A stretch of DNA of 64,000 nt from NCBI RefSeq assembly GCF_009795715.1, contig NZ_WTCR01000004.1:372001-436000 (forward strand). The letters are read 5' to 3'. This stretch comes from Labilibaculum euxinicum. Lineage in GTDB: Bacteria; Bacteroidota; Bacteroidia; Bacteroidales; Marinifilaceae. Below are positions 52,196 to 62,600 of the stretch, piece by piece. The first letter of the stretch is position 1; each line of letters opens with the position of its first letter. Below the pieces are notes generated by a model, which had not been told where the DNA came from, searched no databases, and saw nothing but the letters and a program-made list of their open reading frames with translations. The position numbers and the translations under genes are program-made.

Positions 52196-52247
52196 CACAT
52201 GGAACTCGCCAACTTAGTCATCCTCATGTGTGAGAAAAGTCTTCTCA
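52196..52247 (-). promoter_or_regulatory. two hairpins in the leader of the exported thioredoxin gene
   Basis: TGAGAA/TTCTCA (52231-52236 and 52242-52247) and CACATG/CATGTG (52196-52201 and 52225-52230) can stack side by side within the leader, which runs from a -7 box at 52274-52281. No known riboswitch class is recognised. Confidence 0.35.
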
Positions 52248-52273
52248 TGGCGCGTTTCATCTTTGTTTCTTTA

Positions 52274-52281
52274 CAAAGGTA
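52274..52281 (-). promoter_or_regulatory. -7 box of the exported thioredoxin gene
   Basis: Minus strand TACCTTTG, identical to the thiamine-operon -7 box. A -33 TTTG at 19-21 bp is not evident. It predicts a leader of about 95 nt. Confidence 0.45.
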
Positions 52282-52406
52282 ACCCAACAAAAGAACACCC
52301 CCTAGTTCAACTTCTTTTTTTATTATTACTCTCTTACAAAAATGATACTTTTTTCAGAACCATCATTATTATTCAGGAGCTTTAACAAAACTTTTAGTCT
52401 CAAATA

Positions 52407-52766
52407 TTATTTACCTACACCAAGAACTTCGGAAAATGCCTGCTTAAAGGATTCTTTTGACATAGCACCCTGTGACATTTGTGGCTGCCCATCTGTAGGA
52501 ATGAACAACAAAGACGGAATGCTCTGAATTCCAAACATTGATGCCAACTCACGTTCTTTTTCAGTGTCAATCTTGTAAATATCCAGATTATCACCATACT
52601 CTTCCTGTAATTCCTCTAAAATAGGAGCAACAGCTTTACATGGACCACACCAATCTGCATAAAAATCAACCAAACAAGGCCGGTTGCCTTCAAATTTCCA
52701 ATCTTTATTTTGTTCGAAATTGAATACTTTCGTTTTAAATGTTTCTACTGTCAAATGTTCTACCAT
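52407..52766 (-). CDS. cytosolic thioredoxin
   Basis: A 119-residue thioredoxin without signal peptide. WCGPC sits in CLVDFYADWCGPCKAVAPILEEL, and the cis-Pro loop is IQSIPSLLFIPTDG. The N-terminal MVEHLTVETFKTKVFNFEQNKDWKFEGNRP replaces the more usual short start and is shared with the exported paralogue downstream. General role: reduction of cytosolic disulfides with thioredoxin reductase (not in this window). Confidence 0.95.
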   Translation of the reverse strand: MVEHLTVETFKTKVFNFEQNKDWKFEGNRPCLVDFYADWCGPCKAVAPILEELQEEYGDNLDIYKIDTEKERELASMFGIQSIPSLLFIPTDGQPQMSQGAMSKESFKQAFSEVLGVGK

Positions 52767-52886
52767 AACTTATAATATTAAAATAACACAATCATTTTAC
52801 ATGCATAAATATACATATTTACATCTTACAATTTATGTGCCAGATTCAAAAAATGCTTGTTTTTATAGATTCCATCTAAATAATTG

Positions 52887-52894
52887 TAATTTTG
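52887..52894 (+). promoter_or_regulatory. possible -7 box of the CCA-adding enzyme gene
   Basis: TAATTTTG matches TAnnTTTG 66 bp before the proposed start. No -33 box at the expected distance. Confidence 0.35.
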
Positions 52895-52959
52895 TCAGCG
52901 CAATGAATCAGGGATTTATGATTTTAAGCTCCTGAAGCACATGATTTAGAGTAAACTGT

Positions 52960-54408
52960 TTGAAAAAAAGTAAAGTGAAAGAACATTTAAAACACCCTAT
53001 ATTTTCAATTATTTCCAAAATTGTAACCCGTGAAAATCTCGAGAGTTATGTAATTGGAGGTTTTGTAAGAGATTTATTTTTACACCGGGAATCAAAAGAT
53101 ATTGATATTGTAGTTATTGGAAGCGGTATTGAACTAGCCCAAAAAGCAGCAAAAGAAGCCGGCGTATCAAAAGTTTCTGTTTTTAAGAACTATGGAACGG
53201 CAATGCTAAAGTACAAAGATCTGGAAATTGAATTTGTTGGTGCCAGAAAAGAATCTTACAATCGCGATTCCAGAAACCCTATTGTTGAAGACGGCACACT
53301 CGAAGATGATCAAAAAAGACGGGACTTCACCATTAATGCTTTAGCTCTTAGCCTGCATCAGGATAATTTTGGAGAGTTGCTCGATCCATTTAATGGAATT
53401 AATGATTTAAATAATAAAATCATTAAAACACCAATGGAACCAATAATAACATTCTCTGATGATCCTTTGCGAATGATGAGGGCAATACGTTTTGCGACCC
53501 AACTTAATTTCACAATATCGAAGGAAACTCTTGAAGCTATTCGTACCAATAAGGATCGAATTAATATCATCACAAAAGAAAGAATTATCGAGGAATTAAA
53601 TAAGATAATTCTTTCAGATAAACCTTCTATCGGATTTAAGCTGCTGGATGAAACGGGCTTGTTAAAATTAATATTTCCCGAATTTGTTAGACTAAAAGGA
53701 CGGGAAACCAGAAAAGGAATCAGTCATAAAGACAATTTCTACCATACACTTGAGGTTCTTGATCAATTAGCTCCAAAATCAAATAATCTTTGGTTGCGAT
53801 GGTCGGCTTTGCTGCACGATATTGCCAAACCGAATACCAAGAGATTTGTGGATGGAATTGGATGGACGTTTCATGCTCATAATTTTATTGGCGAGAAAAT
53901 GGTGCCTGGTATTTTTAAGAAAATGAAATTACCGTTGAACGAGAAAATGAAATTTGTTCAGAAAATGGTACTTCTTCATATGCGTCCCATCGTATTGGCA
54001 CAAGAGGTGGTTACCGATTCTGCAATCCGAAGATTGCTGTTTGATGCCGGCGATGATGTAGATGAACTAATGAAATTATGCGAAGCCGATATCACTTCTA
54101 AAAATGAAGAAAAAGTGAAAAAGTTTCTCGATAATTTTCAATTGGTACGAAGGAAACTAAAAGAGGTGGAGGAAAAGGATTCTGTTCGTAACTTTCAGCC
54201 ACCAATTGACGGACAGGAAATTATTGATATTTTTAATTTATCGCCATGCAGAATAATTGGCGATATTAAAATGGCTATAAAAGAGGCTATTCTTGATGGA
54301 GTAATTCCCAATGAACATGATGCAGCCTATCAGTTTATGCTGAAAAAAGGAAAAGAACTGGGACTTGAACCCATAAAAAAAAGCAACAAAAAAGAACCTT
54401 TGGATTAG
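52960..54408 (+). CDS. CCA tRNA nucleotidyltransferase with HD domain
   Basis: Adds or repairs the 3' CCA end of tRNAs, needed here because the tRNA genes seen do not encode CCA. The 482 residues have the class II head (YVIGGFVRDLFL, then KDIDIVVIGSG with the two metal-binding Asp), the RRDFTINALALSL block and the DDPLRMMRAIRFATQL motif, then a C-terminal HD phosphohydrolase-like domain (RWSALLHDIAKP, LLHMRP). No ATG fits the N-terminus; TTG at 52960 or GTG at 52975 are the candidates, the frame being closed by a stop at 52942. Confidence 0.93.
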   Translation: MKKSKVKEHLKHPIFSIISKIVTRENLESYVIGGFVRDLFLHRESKDIDIVVIGSGIELAQKAAKEAGVSKVSVFKNYGTAMLKYKDLEIEFVGARKESYNRDSRNPIVEDGTLEDDQKRRDFTINALALSLHQDNFGELLDPFNGINDLNNKIIKTPMEPIITFSDDPLRMMRAIRFATQLNFTISKETLEAIRTNKDRINIITKERIIEELNKIILSDKPSIGFKLLDETGLLKLIFPEFVRLKGRETRKGISHKDNFYHTLEVLDQLAPKSNNLWLRWSALLHDIAKPNTKRFVDGIGWTFHAHNFIGEKMVPGIFKKMKLPLNEKMKFVQKMVLLHMRPIVLAQEVVTDSAIRRLLFDAGDDVDELMKLCEADITSKNEEKVKKFLDNFQLVRRKLKEVEEKDSVRNFQPPIDGQEIIDIFNLSPCRIIGDIKMAIKEAILDGVIPNEHDAAYQFMLKKGKELGLEPIKKSNKKEPLD

Positions 54409-54424
54409 TCCAAAGGTTTTTTAA
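54394..54424 (+). terminator. terminator overlapping the CCA-enzyme stop codon
   Basis: AACCTTTGGA pairs with TCCAAAGGTT, with the TAG stop (54406-54408) in the loop, followed by TTTTAAAA. Confidence 0.75.
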
Positions 54425-54476
54425 AACTTACAACCTTTGCATGCTAAACAGCATCATATAATACAATAATAATATC

Positions 54477-54484
54477 TATTTTTG
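54477..54484 (+). promoter_or_regulatory. -7 box of the hydrogenase gene
   Basis: TATTTTTG followed by CGG matches TAnnTTTG 47 bp before the ATG. No -33 box at standard spacing. Confidence 0.45.
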
Positions 54485-54531
54485 CGGCCTGAAAAAAAGA
54501 AGAAAACACCCCACTAATAAAGTATTCAGGA

Positions 54532-55980
54532 ATGGCATACGTTGACAATACAATGATAATCAGAAGAGATCTTCTGGCAAGAATGGCAGATCTTTTTAAT
54601 GAAGGGAAATTAATGGAAGGACTTGATAGAATTCCTCTTGAAATGGCCCCACGCAGAAGCCCTAAATCTGATCGTTGCTGTATTTTTAAGGAACGTGTAA
54701 TCATTAAAGAAAAATTGATTCCACTTTTAGGTTTCGATTTGGATGAATACACAGACGAACTTAAAACTCTGGCTTCGTATGCTGAAGAAGCACTTGAAAG
54801 AAAAAACCCAATCAACAAAATATTAACGGTCGTTGATGAGGCATGTACCTCTTGTGTAAAGAATAGTTACATCGTAACCAATCTTTGCAAAGGTTGTGTT
54901 GCACATCCGTGTATGATGAACTGTCCTAAGGAATCCATCAGCTGGAATGCAAACGGTCAGGCTCAGATTAACCCAAAAACCTGTATTAATTGTGGTATTT
55001 GCATGAGTGTTTGTCCTTATCATTCCATTATATACATGCCTGTACCTTGCGAAAATGCTTGTCCTGTTGGCGCTATTACAAAAGATGAGTATGGTATTGA
55101 ACGGATTGATGAAGATAAATGCATTGATTGCGGCAAATGTATTACGGCTTGTCCTTTTGGTTCAATCATGGAGAATTCTCAGATAATAGATGTGATGAAA
55201 TCCATAAAAGAGGAAGAGCAAGAAACCGTTGCCATAGTTGCTCCTGCTGTTCTTGGACAATTCCACTCTAAAATAGAAAATGTATTAGGAGCTATCAAGA
55301 GATTGGGTTTTACAGATGTAATAGAAGTCGCTAAAGGTGCAAATGTAACTACTGAAAATGAGGCCGACGAATTACTGGAACGTCTGGCTGCAAAAGCCCC
55401 TTTTATGACAACTTCCTGCTGTCCTGCTTATGTTTCTGCTGTAGACAAGCATATACCCGAAATGAAAAAATACATTTCGCATACCAAGAGTCCGATGTAT
55501 TATGCAGCAGAGATTGCCCGAGTAAAATATCCAAAGGCAAAAATTGTATTTATTGGACCATGTATTGCCAAACGCCGGGAAGGAATGAATGATCCGAACG
55601 TAGATTACGTAATGACATTTGAAGAATTATCGGCTCTTTTTAAAGGTTGGAAAGTTGAGATGGAAATGGAAAATTCAATAAATCTTGACAAAAGTATTTT
55701 AAATCACGGAAGAGCTTACGCCGCAAGTGGTGGTGTGGCGCAATCGGTACTTGAACTTAAGCCTTACGTAAACATTAAACCTGTAATTGTAAATGGTCTT
55801 GACAAAAAGAAGATTAATATGCTGAAAGCATTTGCTAAAACAGGCAAAACAAGCGGTAATTTTATAGAGGTAATGGCTTGTGAAGGTGGTTGTATTTCCG
55901 GTCCAAGTTCAAATTTCGATCCGAAAACAGGCAGTAAATTATATGAAAAAAATCTTGCAGATATTATTTCTGCAGAATAA
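54532..55980 (+). CDS. monomeric [FeFe] hydrogenase, group-B-like
   Basis: Interconverts protons and H2 at an H-cluster. The 482-residue protein has an N-terminal helical domain (about 1-95), Cys-rich ferredoxin-like regions (about 103-140: CTSCVKNSYIVTNLCKGCVAHPCMMNC; 149-162: CINCGICMSVCPYH; 195-209: CIDCGKCITACPFG) and the catalytic domain. H-cluster motifs are TSCCPAY (L1), PCIAKR (L2) and EVMACEGGCISGP (L3). TSCCPAY instead of TSCCPGW, and PCIAKR preceded by Gly, are group B traits. No maturases (hydE, hydF, hydG) or partner subunits are adjacent. Confidence 0.92.
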   Translation: MAYVDNTMIIRRDLLARMADLFNEGKLMEGLDRIPLEMAPRRSPKSDRCCIFKERVIIKEKLIPLLGFDLDEYTDELKTLASYAEEALERKNPINKILTVVDEACTSCVKNSYIVTNLCKGCVAHPCMMNCPKESISWNANGQAQINPKTCINCGICMSVCPYHSIIYMPVPCENACPVGAITKDEYGIERIDEDKCIDCGKCITACPFGSIMENSQIIDVMKSIKEEEQETVAIVAPAVLGQFHSKIENVLGAIKRLGFTDVIEVAKGANVTTENEADELLERLAAKAPFMTTSCCPAYVSAVDKHIPEMKKYISHTKSPMYYAAEIARVKYPKAKIVFIGPCIAKRREGMNDPNVDYVMTFEELSALFKGWKVEMEMENSINLDKSILNHGRAYAASGGVAQSVLELKPYVNIKPVIVNGLDKKKINMLKAFAKTGKTSGNFIEVMACEGGCISGPSSNFDPKTGSKLYEKNLADIISAE

Positions 55981-55991
55981 ATAAATTATTA

Positions 55992-56027
55992 AAATGGCTG
56001 CCAACATCAATTGACAGCCATTTTTAT
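55992..56027. terminator. bidirectional terminator between the hydrogenase and nuclease-like genes
   Basis: AAATGGCTG (55992-56000) pairs with CAGCCATTT (56015-56023), followed by TTATTT on the plus strand and AATAATTTAT on the minus side. It overlaps the last codons of neither gene. Confidence 0.75.
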
Positions 56028-57079
56028 TTCCTCCACAAATCAAGAATAATAGGAAGATGGTCACTAAAACCATCATTAAATTTATATCCAATAAAACTTC
56101 GAAAAGGTTTTTCTCCAAAATAAGTATTGTCTGTTTCCAATAAGAATTCGGGTTTAAAAAGACTCATATTATCTGGATCGCAATACAAAAAACCAGACTT
56201 ATTAAGCAAAGCTCCTGATACAATAAATTGATCGAGCATTCCCCATTTCCCTTGATATTTATGACTCCCTATTCCTGTTTTGTTTAAAAAAGAATAAGCC
56301 AAATTGTACAATTTATTATTGCAAATTTCTTTCTCCGGGGATAGAGCATTCAGCTCAGTTTGTAAAGATCTGTTATCCGGATAATCATTAAAATCGCCCA
56401 TTATTATAATCAAGGGATTGCCGTTATGATTAACAATTTCAGATACTTTTCCTTTCAACAAATGTGATGCTGATATTCTTCTATTCTCAGACTCCAACTG
56501 GCCTCCCCAACGAGAAGGCCAGTGATTTACAAAGACATGCAAAGTATCATCTGTATTTGTTTTCCCTTTTACATAGAGAATTTCCCGGGTAGTTGAGATT
56601 GAATCTCCCTCATAAATCAATTTAAGAAATGTCGTATCGATGGGATGAAACGTTTCAGGCTGATAAATTAATGCCACATCTATCCCTCTCCTGTCCGGCG
56701 ATTCGCGATGAATAATTTGATATCCTGCTTTGTTCAGATATCCAATTTTAAATAAACCATCTAAAACAAATCGGTTCTCAACCTCACAGAGTCCAATTAA
56801 ATCGGGAAACTCCCAGCCACCTGCCGCTAAAATTACCTTAGCCACTTTTTGTGATTTTTTCTGATATTTTTCCCATGTCCAATTTCGCTCTCCCCTTGGA
56901 AGAAATTCATTATCCAGCGTAAGGCTGTCATCAAAACAATCAAAAAGATTCTCCACATTGTAAAACATCAACCTAAAATCACCTCGTATTCCTTCCTCCG
57001 ATCCATCGATGACAGATTGTGCCAAACTAATTCTCGCGCACAAGAACAGACAAATCATTAAGATTAGTGAAAACTTCAT
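56024..57079 (-). CDS. exported endonuclease/exonuclease/phosphatase-fold protein
   Basis: A 351-residue protein of the EEP (DNase I-like) superfamily with a signal peptide (MKFSLILMICLFLCARISLAQ, ATG 57079). Catalytic elements are FYNVENLFD, IGLCEVEN (metal-binding Glu), DRRGIDVALIY, VNHWPSRWGG, IMGDFNDYPD (Asp/Asn) and FSDHLPIIL (terminal Asp-His). Substrate may be nucleic acid, sugar phosphate or lipid phosphate; sequence does not decide. The ATG lies one base after the stop of the beta-helix lipoprotein gene, so they are cotranslated. Confidence 0.9.
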   Translation of the reverse strand: MKFSLILMICLFLCARISLAQSVIDGSEEGIRGDFRLMFYNVENLFDCFDDSLTLDNEFLPRGERNWTWEKYQKKSQKVAKVILAAGGWEFPDLIGLCEVENRFVLDGLFKIGYLNKAGYQIIHRESPDRRGIDVALIYQPETFHPIDTTFLKLIYEGDSISTTREILYVKGKTNTDDTLHVFVNHWPSRWGGQLESENRRISASHLLKGKVSEIVNHNGNPLIIIMGDFNDYPDNRSLQTELNALSPEKEICNNKLYNLAYSFLNKTGIGSHKYQGKWGMLDQFIVSGALLNKSGFLYCDPDNMSLFKPEFLLETDNTYFGEKPFRSFIGYKFNDGFSDHLPIILDLWRK

Positions 57080-57080
57080 A

Positions 57081-58439
57081 TTATTTAATTTCTGAAAATT
57101 CATAACATCCCATATCCGGAGCAGCATCATAATCTCTGCGATTGCCTGCCAAATCAAAAAGATAGGTCGATATGAATTCAATACTTCCCATATTTATGGC
57201 TGACGATTTCTCACTCAAGCTAAAGTTAAGCTCTTCCAAATCAAGAAAACCAGGATCTTCATTAAATAAACATTCAGTGAATATTGAGGCATAATCAATA
57301 TGGGCTGAATTGCTCAATTTTAAAAGAGAATTCTGAACCAAAACATTTTCTGTTTGATCAAATTCCAACTCATCAAATCTATTTCCATACAGGATACTAT
57401 TTCTGATTGTCAAGCCCTCTTCGCCAAGACCATTATATGAGAGAACTGCCTTTGAACGAGCAGAAAAAAACCACGAATTATAAAAAGTTGAATGAGATAT
57501 CAAACAAGAACCATACTCTTTTAATCGAACACACTCCTCACCACAATTACTGACCAGCATATCATGAGCAACAATAATAGAATTTGATGCCAGTAATCCA
57601 TTCCCCGTAAAATTCCGAATAATTCCATACTCAATCAAAATTGGATTGTTATCCAATATGGTTTTAGGAAAACTTAATCCATTAATGCCGTTTTCGAGAA
57701 TAAAATGACTGAGAAAGTGAGTCGTACTTTCATCGTAAAAGTAGATTCCATTCCATTGGCCGGGAACATTTTTGTACAATTCCTCTAATCGTGAACTTCC
57801 AAAATAAACAGGTTTTTGAAAACTTCCTTTTACCTCAAAATTACCCTTAACATGAAGTGCCGTATTCTTCTTGAAATAAACCTTTGTTCCCTCATAAACA
57901 ATCAGGTCAATACCTTCATCAATCCAAACAGGTTTCGTAACAAAATAAGGACGATCTGCCGTCCAAATCGCATTTTTAGTAATATCACCATCAACTATAT
58001 AAACATCCTGCGCAAAAGTCTCTAAAATCACTTCCTGCACCTGCCCGTTCAGTTCAAACTTCAATTGGTCTTCTAATAACCGGGGAGCATCCTCATCTTT
58101 TGCTTCAAGACCTACCTCAACAAAAATAAACAGGCTGTCTTCGGCATCAAGTTTAATATCCATCAAATTGTTCGACTGAATTCCATTCACATTTAGTCGA
58201 TATGGTGATTCTAAATTTTGAAGGTATAAGTGCGAGATATTAATTGCGTTGGATGAAGTATTCTTCACCTTTAACTGCTTGGTTGTTGAACCAAAGCCAG
58301 TGAATAATGTATCAAATGCAATTGTATCCGCTGAAAATGTCAATCTAAAATTTGGATCGGTCGTAAAATTCTCATCTTGGTCGCAAGAAATAATGAGAAA
58401 TGAGATGACAATAAAAAACAGAAGACGATAGAATTGCAT
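57081..58439 (-). CDS. surface lipoprotein with right-handed beta-helix region
   Basis: A 452-residue predicted lipoprotein (MQFYRLLFFIVISFLIISCDQDENF, Cys19). The front half (about 30-140) resembles an immunoglobulin-like choice-of-anchor/ASPM-type sandwich (LTFSADTIAFDTLFTGFGSTTKQLKVKNTS). From about 160 on there are parallel beta-helix turns (VYFKKNTALHVKGNFEVKGSFQKPVYFG, IIRNFTGNGLLASNSIIVAHDMLVSNCG), ending AGNRRDYDAAPDMGCYEF, a common end in beta-helix surface proteins. No catalytic residues can be claimed. It leads the two-gene unit with the EEP protein. Confidence 0.8.
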   Translation of the reverse strand: MQFYRLLFFIVISFLIISCDQDENFTTDPNFRLTFSADTIAFDTLFTGFGSTTKQLKVKNTSSNAINISHLYLQNLESPYRLNVNGIQSNNLMDIKLDAEDSLFIFVEVGLEAKDEDAPRLLEDQLKFELNGQVQEVILETFAQDVYIVDGDITKNAIWTADRPYFVTKPVWIDEGIDLIVYEGTKVYFKKNTALHVKGNFEVKGSFQKPVYFGSSRLEELYKNVPGQWNGIYFYDESTTHFLSHFILENGINGLSFPKTILDNNPILIEYGIIRNFTGNGLLASNSIIVAHDMLVSNCGEECVRLKEYGSCLISHSTFYNSWFFSARSKAVLSYNGLGEEGLTIRNSILYGNRFDELEFDQTENVLVQNSLLKLSNSAHIDYASIFTECLFNEDPGFLDLEELNFSLSEKSSAINMGSIEFISTYLFDLAGNRRDYDAAPDMGCYEFSEIK

Positions 58440-58480
58440 GGTTTACTTGTTTAAATCGAACTTGAAGATATAAAAAATCC

Positions 58481-58501
58481 GGTATTTTATGTAAAAATAC
58501 C
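58481..58501 (-). terminator. terminator after the PorP/SprF gene
   Basis: GGTATTTT (58481-58488) pairs with AAAATACC (58494-58501); on the minus strand GGATTTTTTA follows. Confidence 0.65.
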
Positions 58502-58525
58502 AGATTCAAGTTCTTCTAAATTTTT

Positions 58526-59581
58526 TTAAAAGAAAATGTAACTTTTACTGTTTCTCTTGTATCGGGAAGTTTTTGTTTTACTGAAATTTCGATCGGCAGC
58601 TCTTCTTTCTCTCAATCTACTTTCCCTCTTCATTTTATTTGGAATGTCGAAATTGATTCCTAATGTGATCTCATGAGTTCCGTCACTGCTGTCAGCAATT
58701 AAATTGTTTGTGTAATAATCGTATGAATACCCAATGTAATATTGATTGTAATTTACCCCTACCATTCCCACAATCTGATCGTTTGTTCTGTAAGATGCAG
58801 CCATCCAAAAATGATTGATGAACAACTTTGCTGACAGATCGTAATAAATATCAGAATCCATTGTTTTACGAACAATTACCGAAGGTTCCAAATCAACAAG
58901 GTCTTTTAAATGAAATGTGTAACCTGCTGTTGCATAAAAATGACGCATCATGATATTATCATTGATATTGTTATCTCCCATTTTAACAGAAGATTCAAAT
59001 AAATGCGCTGCTGATGCCCCTACAAAATAATCATCATTATACAAATAAACACCAAAGTTTGCATCCGGCACATATGATACTTCATCCGGCCCTGCTTTTG
59101 GATCATTAACCGGGATGTATCTTTTATCAAACTTAAACTGATAAAAAACACCCCCCAATCCGAATGAAAGCTTTGTTCCTGTTTGCCCCAGTTTACTTTT
59201 TGATAATTGCAGGTGATAGGCATATGAAAACTCAATTCCTGTTCTGGCAACCTCACCTGCTTTATCGTTAAAAAAATATCCTCCCAAGCCAACTCCCATT
59301 TGTTTATTCCGTCGTGATAATGGATTTCCTTTTACGTTACAAGTAGTACATTTATTACTCATGTTTTTATTAAAACTCAAGGCCTGCGTTTCAGGAGCCC
59401 CTTCTACTCCCGACCATTGCTGACGTAAACTTAAGCGCAGAGGCGAATACATCCGGCTTCCTGCCATGGCAGGATTGAGTAAAAATCCATTCTCCACGTA
59501 CTGGCTATAAAGTGGCAATTGTTGAGCTTTTCCTTGAGTGAATGCAAAAAGCAACACTCCTAGAATTATTGTTATTCTCAT
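58526..59581 (-). CDS. PorP/SprF-family outer-membrane protein (type IX secretion)
   Basis: A 351-residue outer-membrane beta-barrel of the PorP/SprF family, which in gliding and type IX-secreting Bacteroidota helps export or anchor large adhesins. Signal peptide MRITIILGVLLFAFTQGKAQ, then QLPLYSQYVENGFLLNPAMAGS, the hallmark N-terminal motif, and LRLSLRQQWSGVEGAPET. It lies 32 bp downstream of the SprB-repeat gene, the usual pairing of adhesin and SprF-like partner. The basic tail (RESRLRERRAADRNFSKTKTSRYKRN) is unusual for a barrel protein. Confidence 0.92.
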   Translation of the reverse strand: MRITIILGVLLFAFTQGKAQQLPLYSQYVENGFLLNPAMAGSRMYSPLRLSLRQQWSGVEGAPETQALSFNKNMSNKCTTCNVKGNPLSRRNKQMGVGLGGYFFNDKAGEVARTGIEFSYAYHLQLSKSKLGQTGTKLSFGLGGVFYQFKFDKRYIPVNDPKAGPDEVSYVPDANFGVYLYNDDYFVGASAAHLFESSVKMGDNNINDNIMMRHFYATAGYTFHLKDLVDLEPSVIVRKTMDSDIYYDLSAKLFINHFWMAASYRTNDQIVGMVGVNYNQYYIGYSYDYYTNNLIADSSDGTHEITLGINFDIPNKMKRESRLRERRAADRNFSKTKTSRYKRNSKSYIFF

Positions 59582-59613
59582 TAGAATCTAAGAGTCAGGT
59601 TTAATATTATCGT

Positions 59614-62600
59614 TTAACGGAGAATTGTTACAGTTCCCAGTATTGGCTTTTCATCATCAAGTTCCACAGCATAATAGTAAGAACCTATTGGTAAATTAGT
59701 ATTTCCATCGGCACCAGTCCATGGGGTACCGCGATACTGATTACCAGTTCCACTAAACTTATAAACTGCTTTACCCCATCGATCGTAAATTACAATCTTA
59801 AGGTTTTGTACAAACTCGATTCTATCAATATCCCAATAATCATTATAGCTGTCATTATTTGGCGTAAATGCTTTTGGTATTGTTATTCTGTTTTCATATA
59901 AATATTCAAGTACAATTGTTGAATCTAACTGACAATTATTTTTATCAATTACACTTACTATATAAGTACCTCTTCCCAAATCCTCAATACTTGTTCCATA
60001 ATATGGATTCAAATCCTGATCAGACCAATTAATGGTATAATCTAAAACTCCTCCGGTAACATCAATTCGAATGGAACCATCATTGGCATCAACTGTAGTT
60101 GGGCGACTGGCTTCGGCTTCCAAATTCAAAGCCTCTGGCTGAACGAGCTCCACACTGGCGACATCTGAACATCCATGCTTATCAACAACCTTAACATCGT
60201 AAGTCCCAATAATTAAATCTGAAGCGATATCTGTTTCCTGACCATCCGACCATTCGATTGTATAGTTTGGTGTTCCTCCTAATATATCAACGGTTGCACT
60301 TCCTGAATTTGTTCCATAACACAATATATCCTGATAATCATTAATTTCAGCGATCAATGTATCCGGCTGGTTCAACAACTTAGATCCCGAAGTTTCACAT
60401 CCATTATTATCAACTACCACAAACGAATAATCACCTGCTTCTATGTCAAATATATCTTTAGTGATACTACCATAATTATCCCAATTAACCAAATATGGTC
60501 CGGTTCCTTCTGAAATATCCAATTTAATCCAGCCATCTTCCAAACCATAGCATGTTGGTTCGTAGAAATCTGAAACTGTAACAAAAACCTGCTTTGGTTC
60601 TACAATCTCAATAGGAGTTATTTCAGATTTACAACCATTCCCATCTGTAATCTGAACTGTATATGTTCCTTCTGAAAGTCCTTGCTGATCTTCATTTGTC
60701 CCGATAACACCCGTTCCTCCCCATAAGTAGGTATAACCCGGAGTTCCTCCTTTCGGATGCAGATTAATGTAACCGTCAGTCCTTCCAAAACAGGAAATAT
60801 CTTTCTTCCAGAATTCAGCAACAAGCTTGTCTGGTTCATTAACCACAACCTGCAAACTCTGACTTTCATAGCCGGGATCACCAGCCGAATCGTATACTGT
60901 AACAGTATAATTACCAGCTTTTAAACCGGAAACATCTTTATCTGTACTTCTAAAATAGTTATCTCCTGTCCATGAATAAGTTAAATTTTTAGGATCACTT
61001 TCTCCTAAAACATCCACGGTTACAGCACCATCATTTCCTCCCGGACAGGTAATATCTGTATTTGAAGTTACAAACAAGAGCAATTTCTCCGGTTCATGAA
61101 CCTTTTTAGAATCTTCAATTCTGCACTCATTCGCATCTAATACAACAACGTCATAAACGCCCATCTCCAAGCCATCAACTGAAATTTTTTCAGATACGTT
61201 TGATTCAGCATAAGAATATCCATTTGGTCCTGATATCAAGAAAATATAAGGAGGAGTTCCTCCGGTAACTGTTGCCGAAATCTCTCCATCACGCAAACCT
61301 ACGACAGAAATATCAATCGGAGTTACAGTCAATGCAAGTGAAGTTGGTTCTGTGATAGCCTGACTTCCTAAAACAGGAGGACATCCATATTCTGAAGTTA
61401 TGGCATAATCATATGTGCCAGGCTCCAGATCTAAAATATGTTTTGCCGACGATAAAAATCCAGCTCCATTAGTCCATGCTATTGTGTAATCTGCCGATCC
61501 AAAATTCACATCCAATTCAATCTCACCATCAGCGGCATTGTTACAACTTACATTTTCAACATTTGCCACACTGGCCAACAAAGGATCCGGAGCTAATAAT
61601 TCATAAGTATTAGTTGCCGATTGACCAGCCGAAGTTGCTGTAACAGTATAAATGCCTGCGGCTAATCCCGAAATTGTTTCTCCTGTTCCACTGTATCCGG
61701 CAGGCCCAGACCAAGTATAAGTAAATGTTCCATTACCTCCTTTGGCATGTGCCCTTAATTCTCCCACAGGACTTCCTGCACAACCCACAGCTTGTCTTTC
61801 CTCAATATAAGCGAAGGCCATTTCTGGTTCTTCAATTATTATCGATTTTTTCACTGTTGAACATCCGGAAGCGTCTGTTGCGACAACGGTATAAACACCT
61901 CCTGCCAGATTCTCAATCAAGAAACTGTTGTCATCGTAATTATCAGGACTAACAGATGAATATCCTCCTGGCCCTGTAACGGTAAAACTATAAGGAATTG
62001 TACCTTCCAAAGTTTCAATAGAAAGAATACCATTTTTGGTTCCTGCAACTTTAATGTGTTGTTCTACAACTAAGCCCAACTGGATGCTCAAACCTAAATT
62101 TAAGTCTACACCGTTCTCAGAAGAGCAGTTATTCTTATCAGTAATCAGCAAACTATAATCACCGGCAACAACATTTTCAATATTTTGAGAATATGACCGA
62201 TAATCGCTTGGTCCTGACCAGCTGTACCTGTAGCCACTATTACCACCATAAGGTGTGATTCTAACAATACCATCATTGATATTCTTACATGTTGGCAATA
62301 CAATATCTTCAATTAAGAATCCTATTTCCCCCGGCTCAGTAACCGTAACATTTTGTTCAAACACACATGAGTTTGCATCAACAATTCGAAGTGCATAATC
62401 TTTTGGAGCCAGGTTAGAAAAAATACCTGTTGGACTTTCAACTCCATCTAAATAATATTGATAGTTTGGAGTCCCCTGAGCTGCTTCAACAAAAATCTCA
62501 CCGGAACTTTCTCCATTACAATTTGCAGCTTCAATTGTTAATTCGTTCGTAATTAATTCCTTTGGTTCAATCAATTCCTGACTCAAAACCGAAGGACAAT

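Noticed and set aside
52196-52247. Known riboswitch in the thioredoxin leader
   Set aside because: Two short hairpins are visible but no conserved core of TPP, SAM, cobalamin, FMN or other familiar classes.
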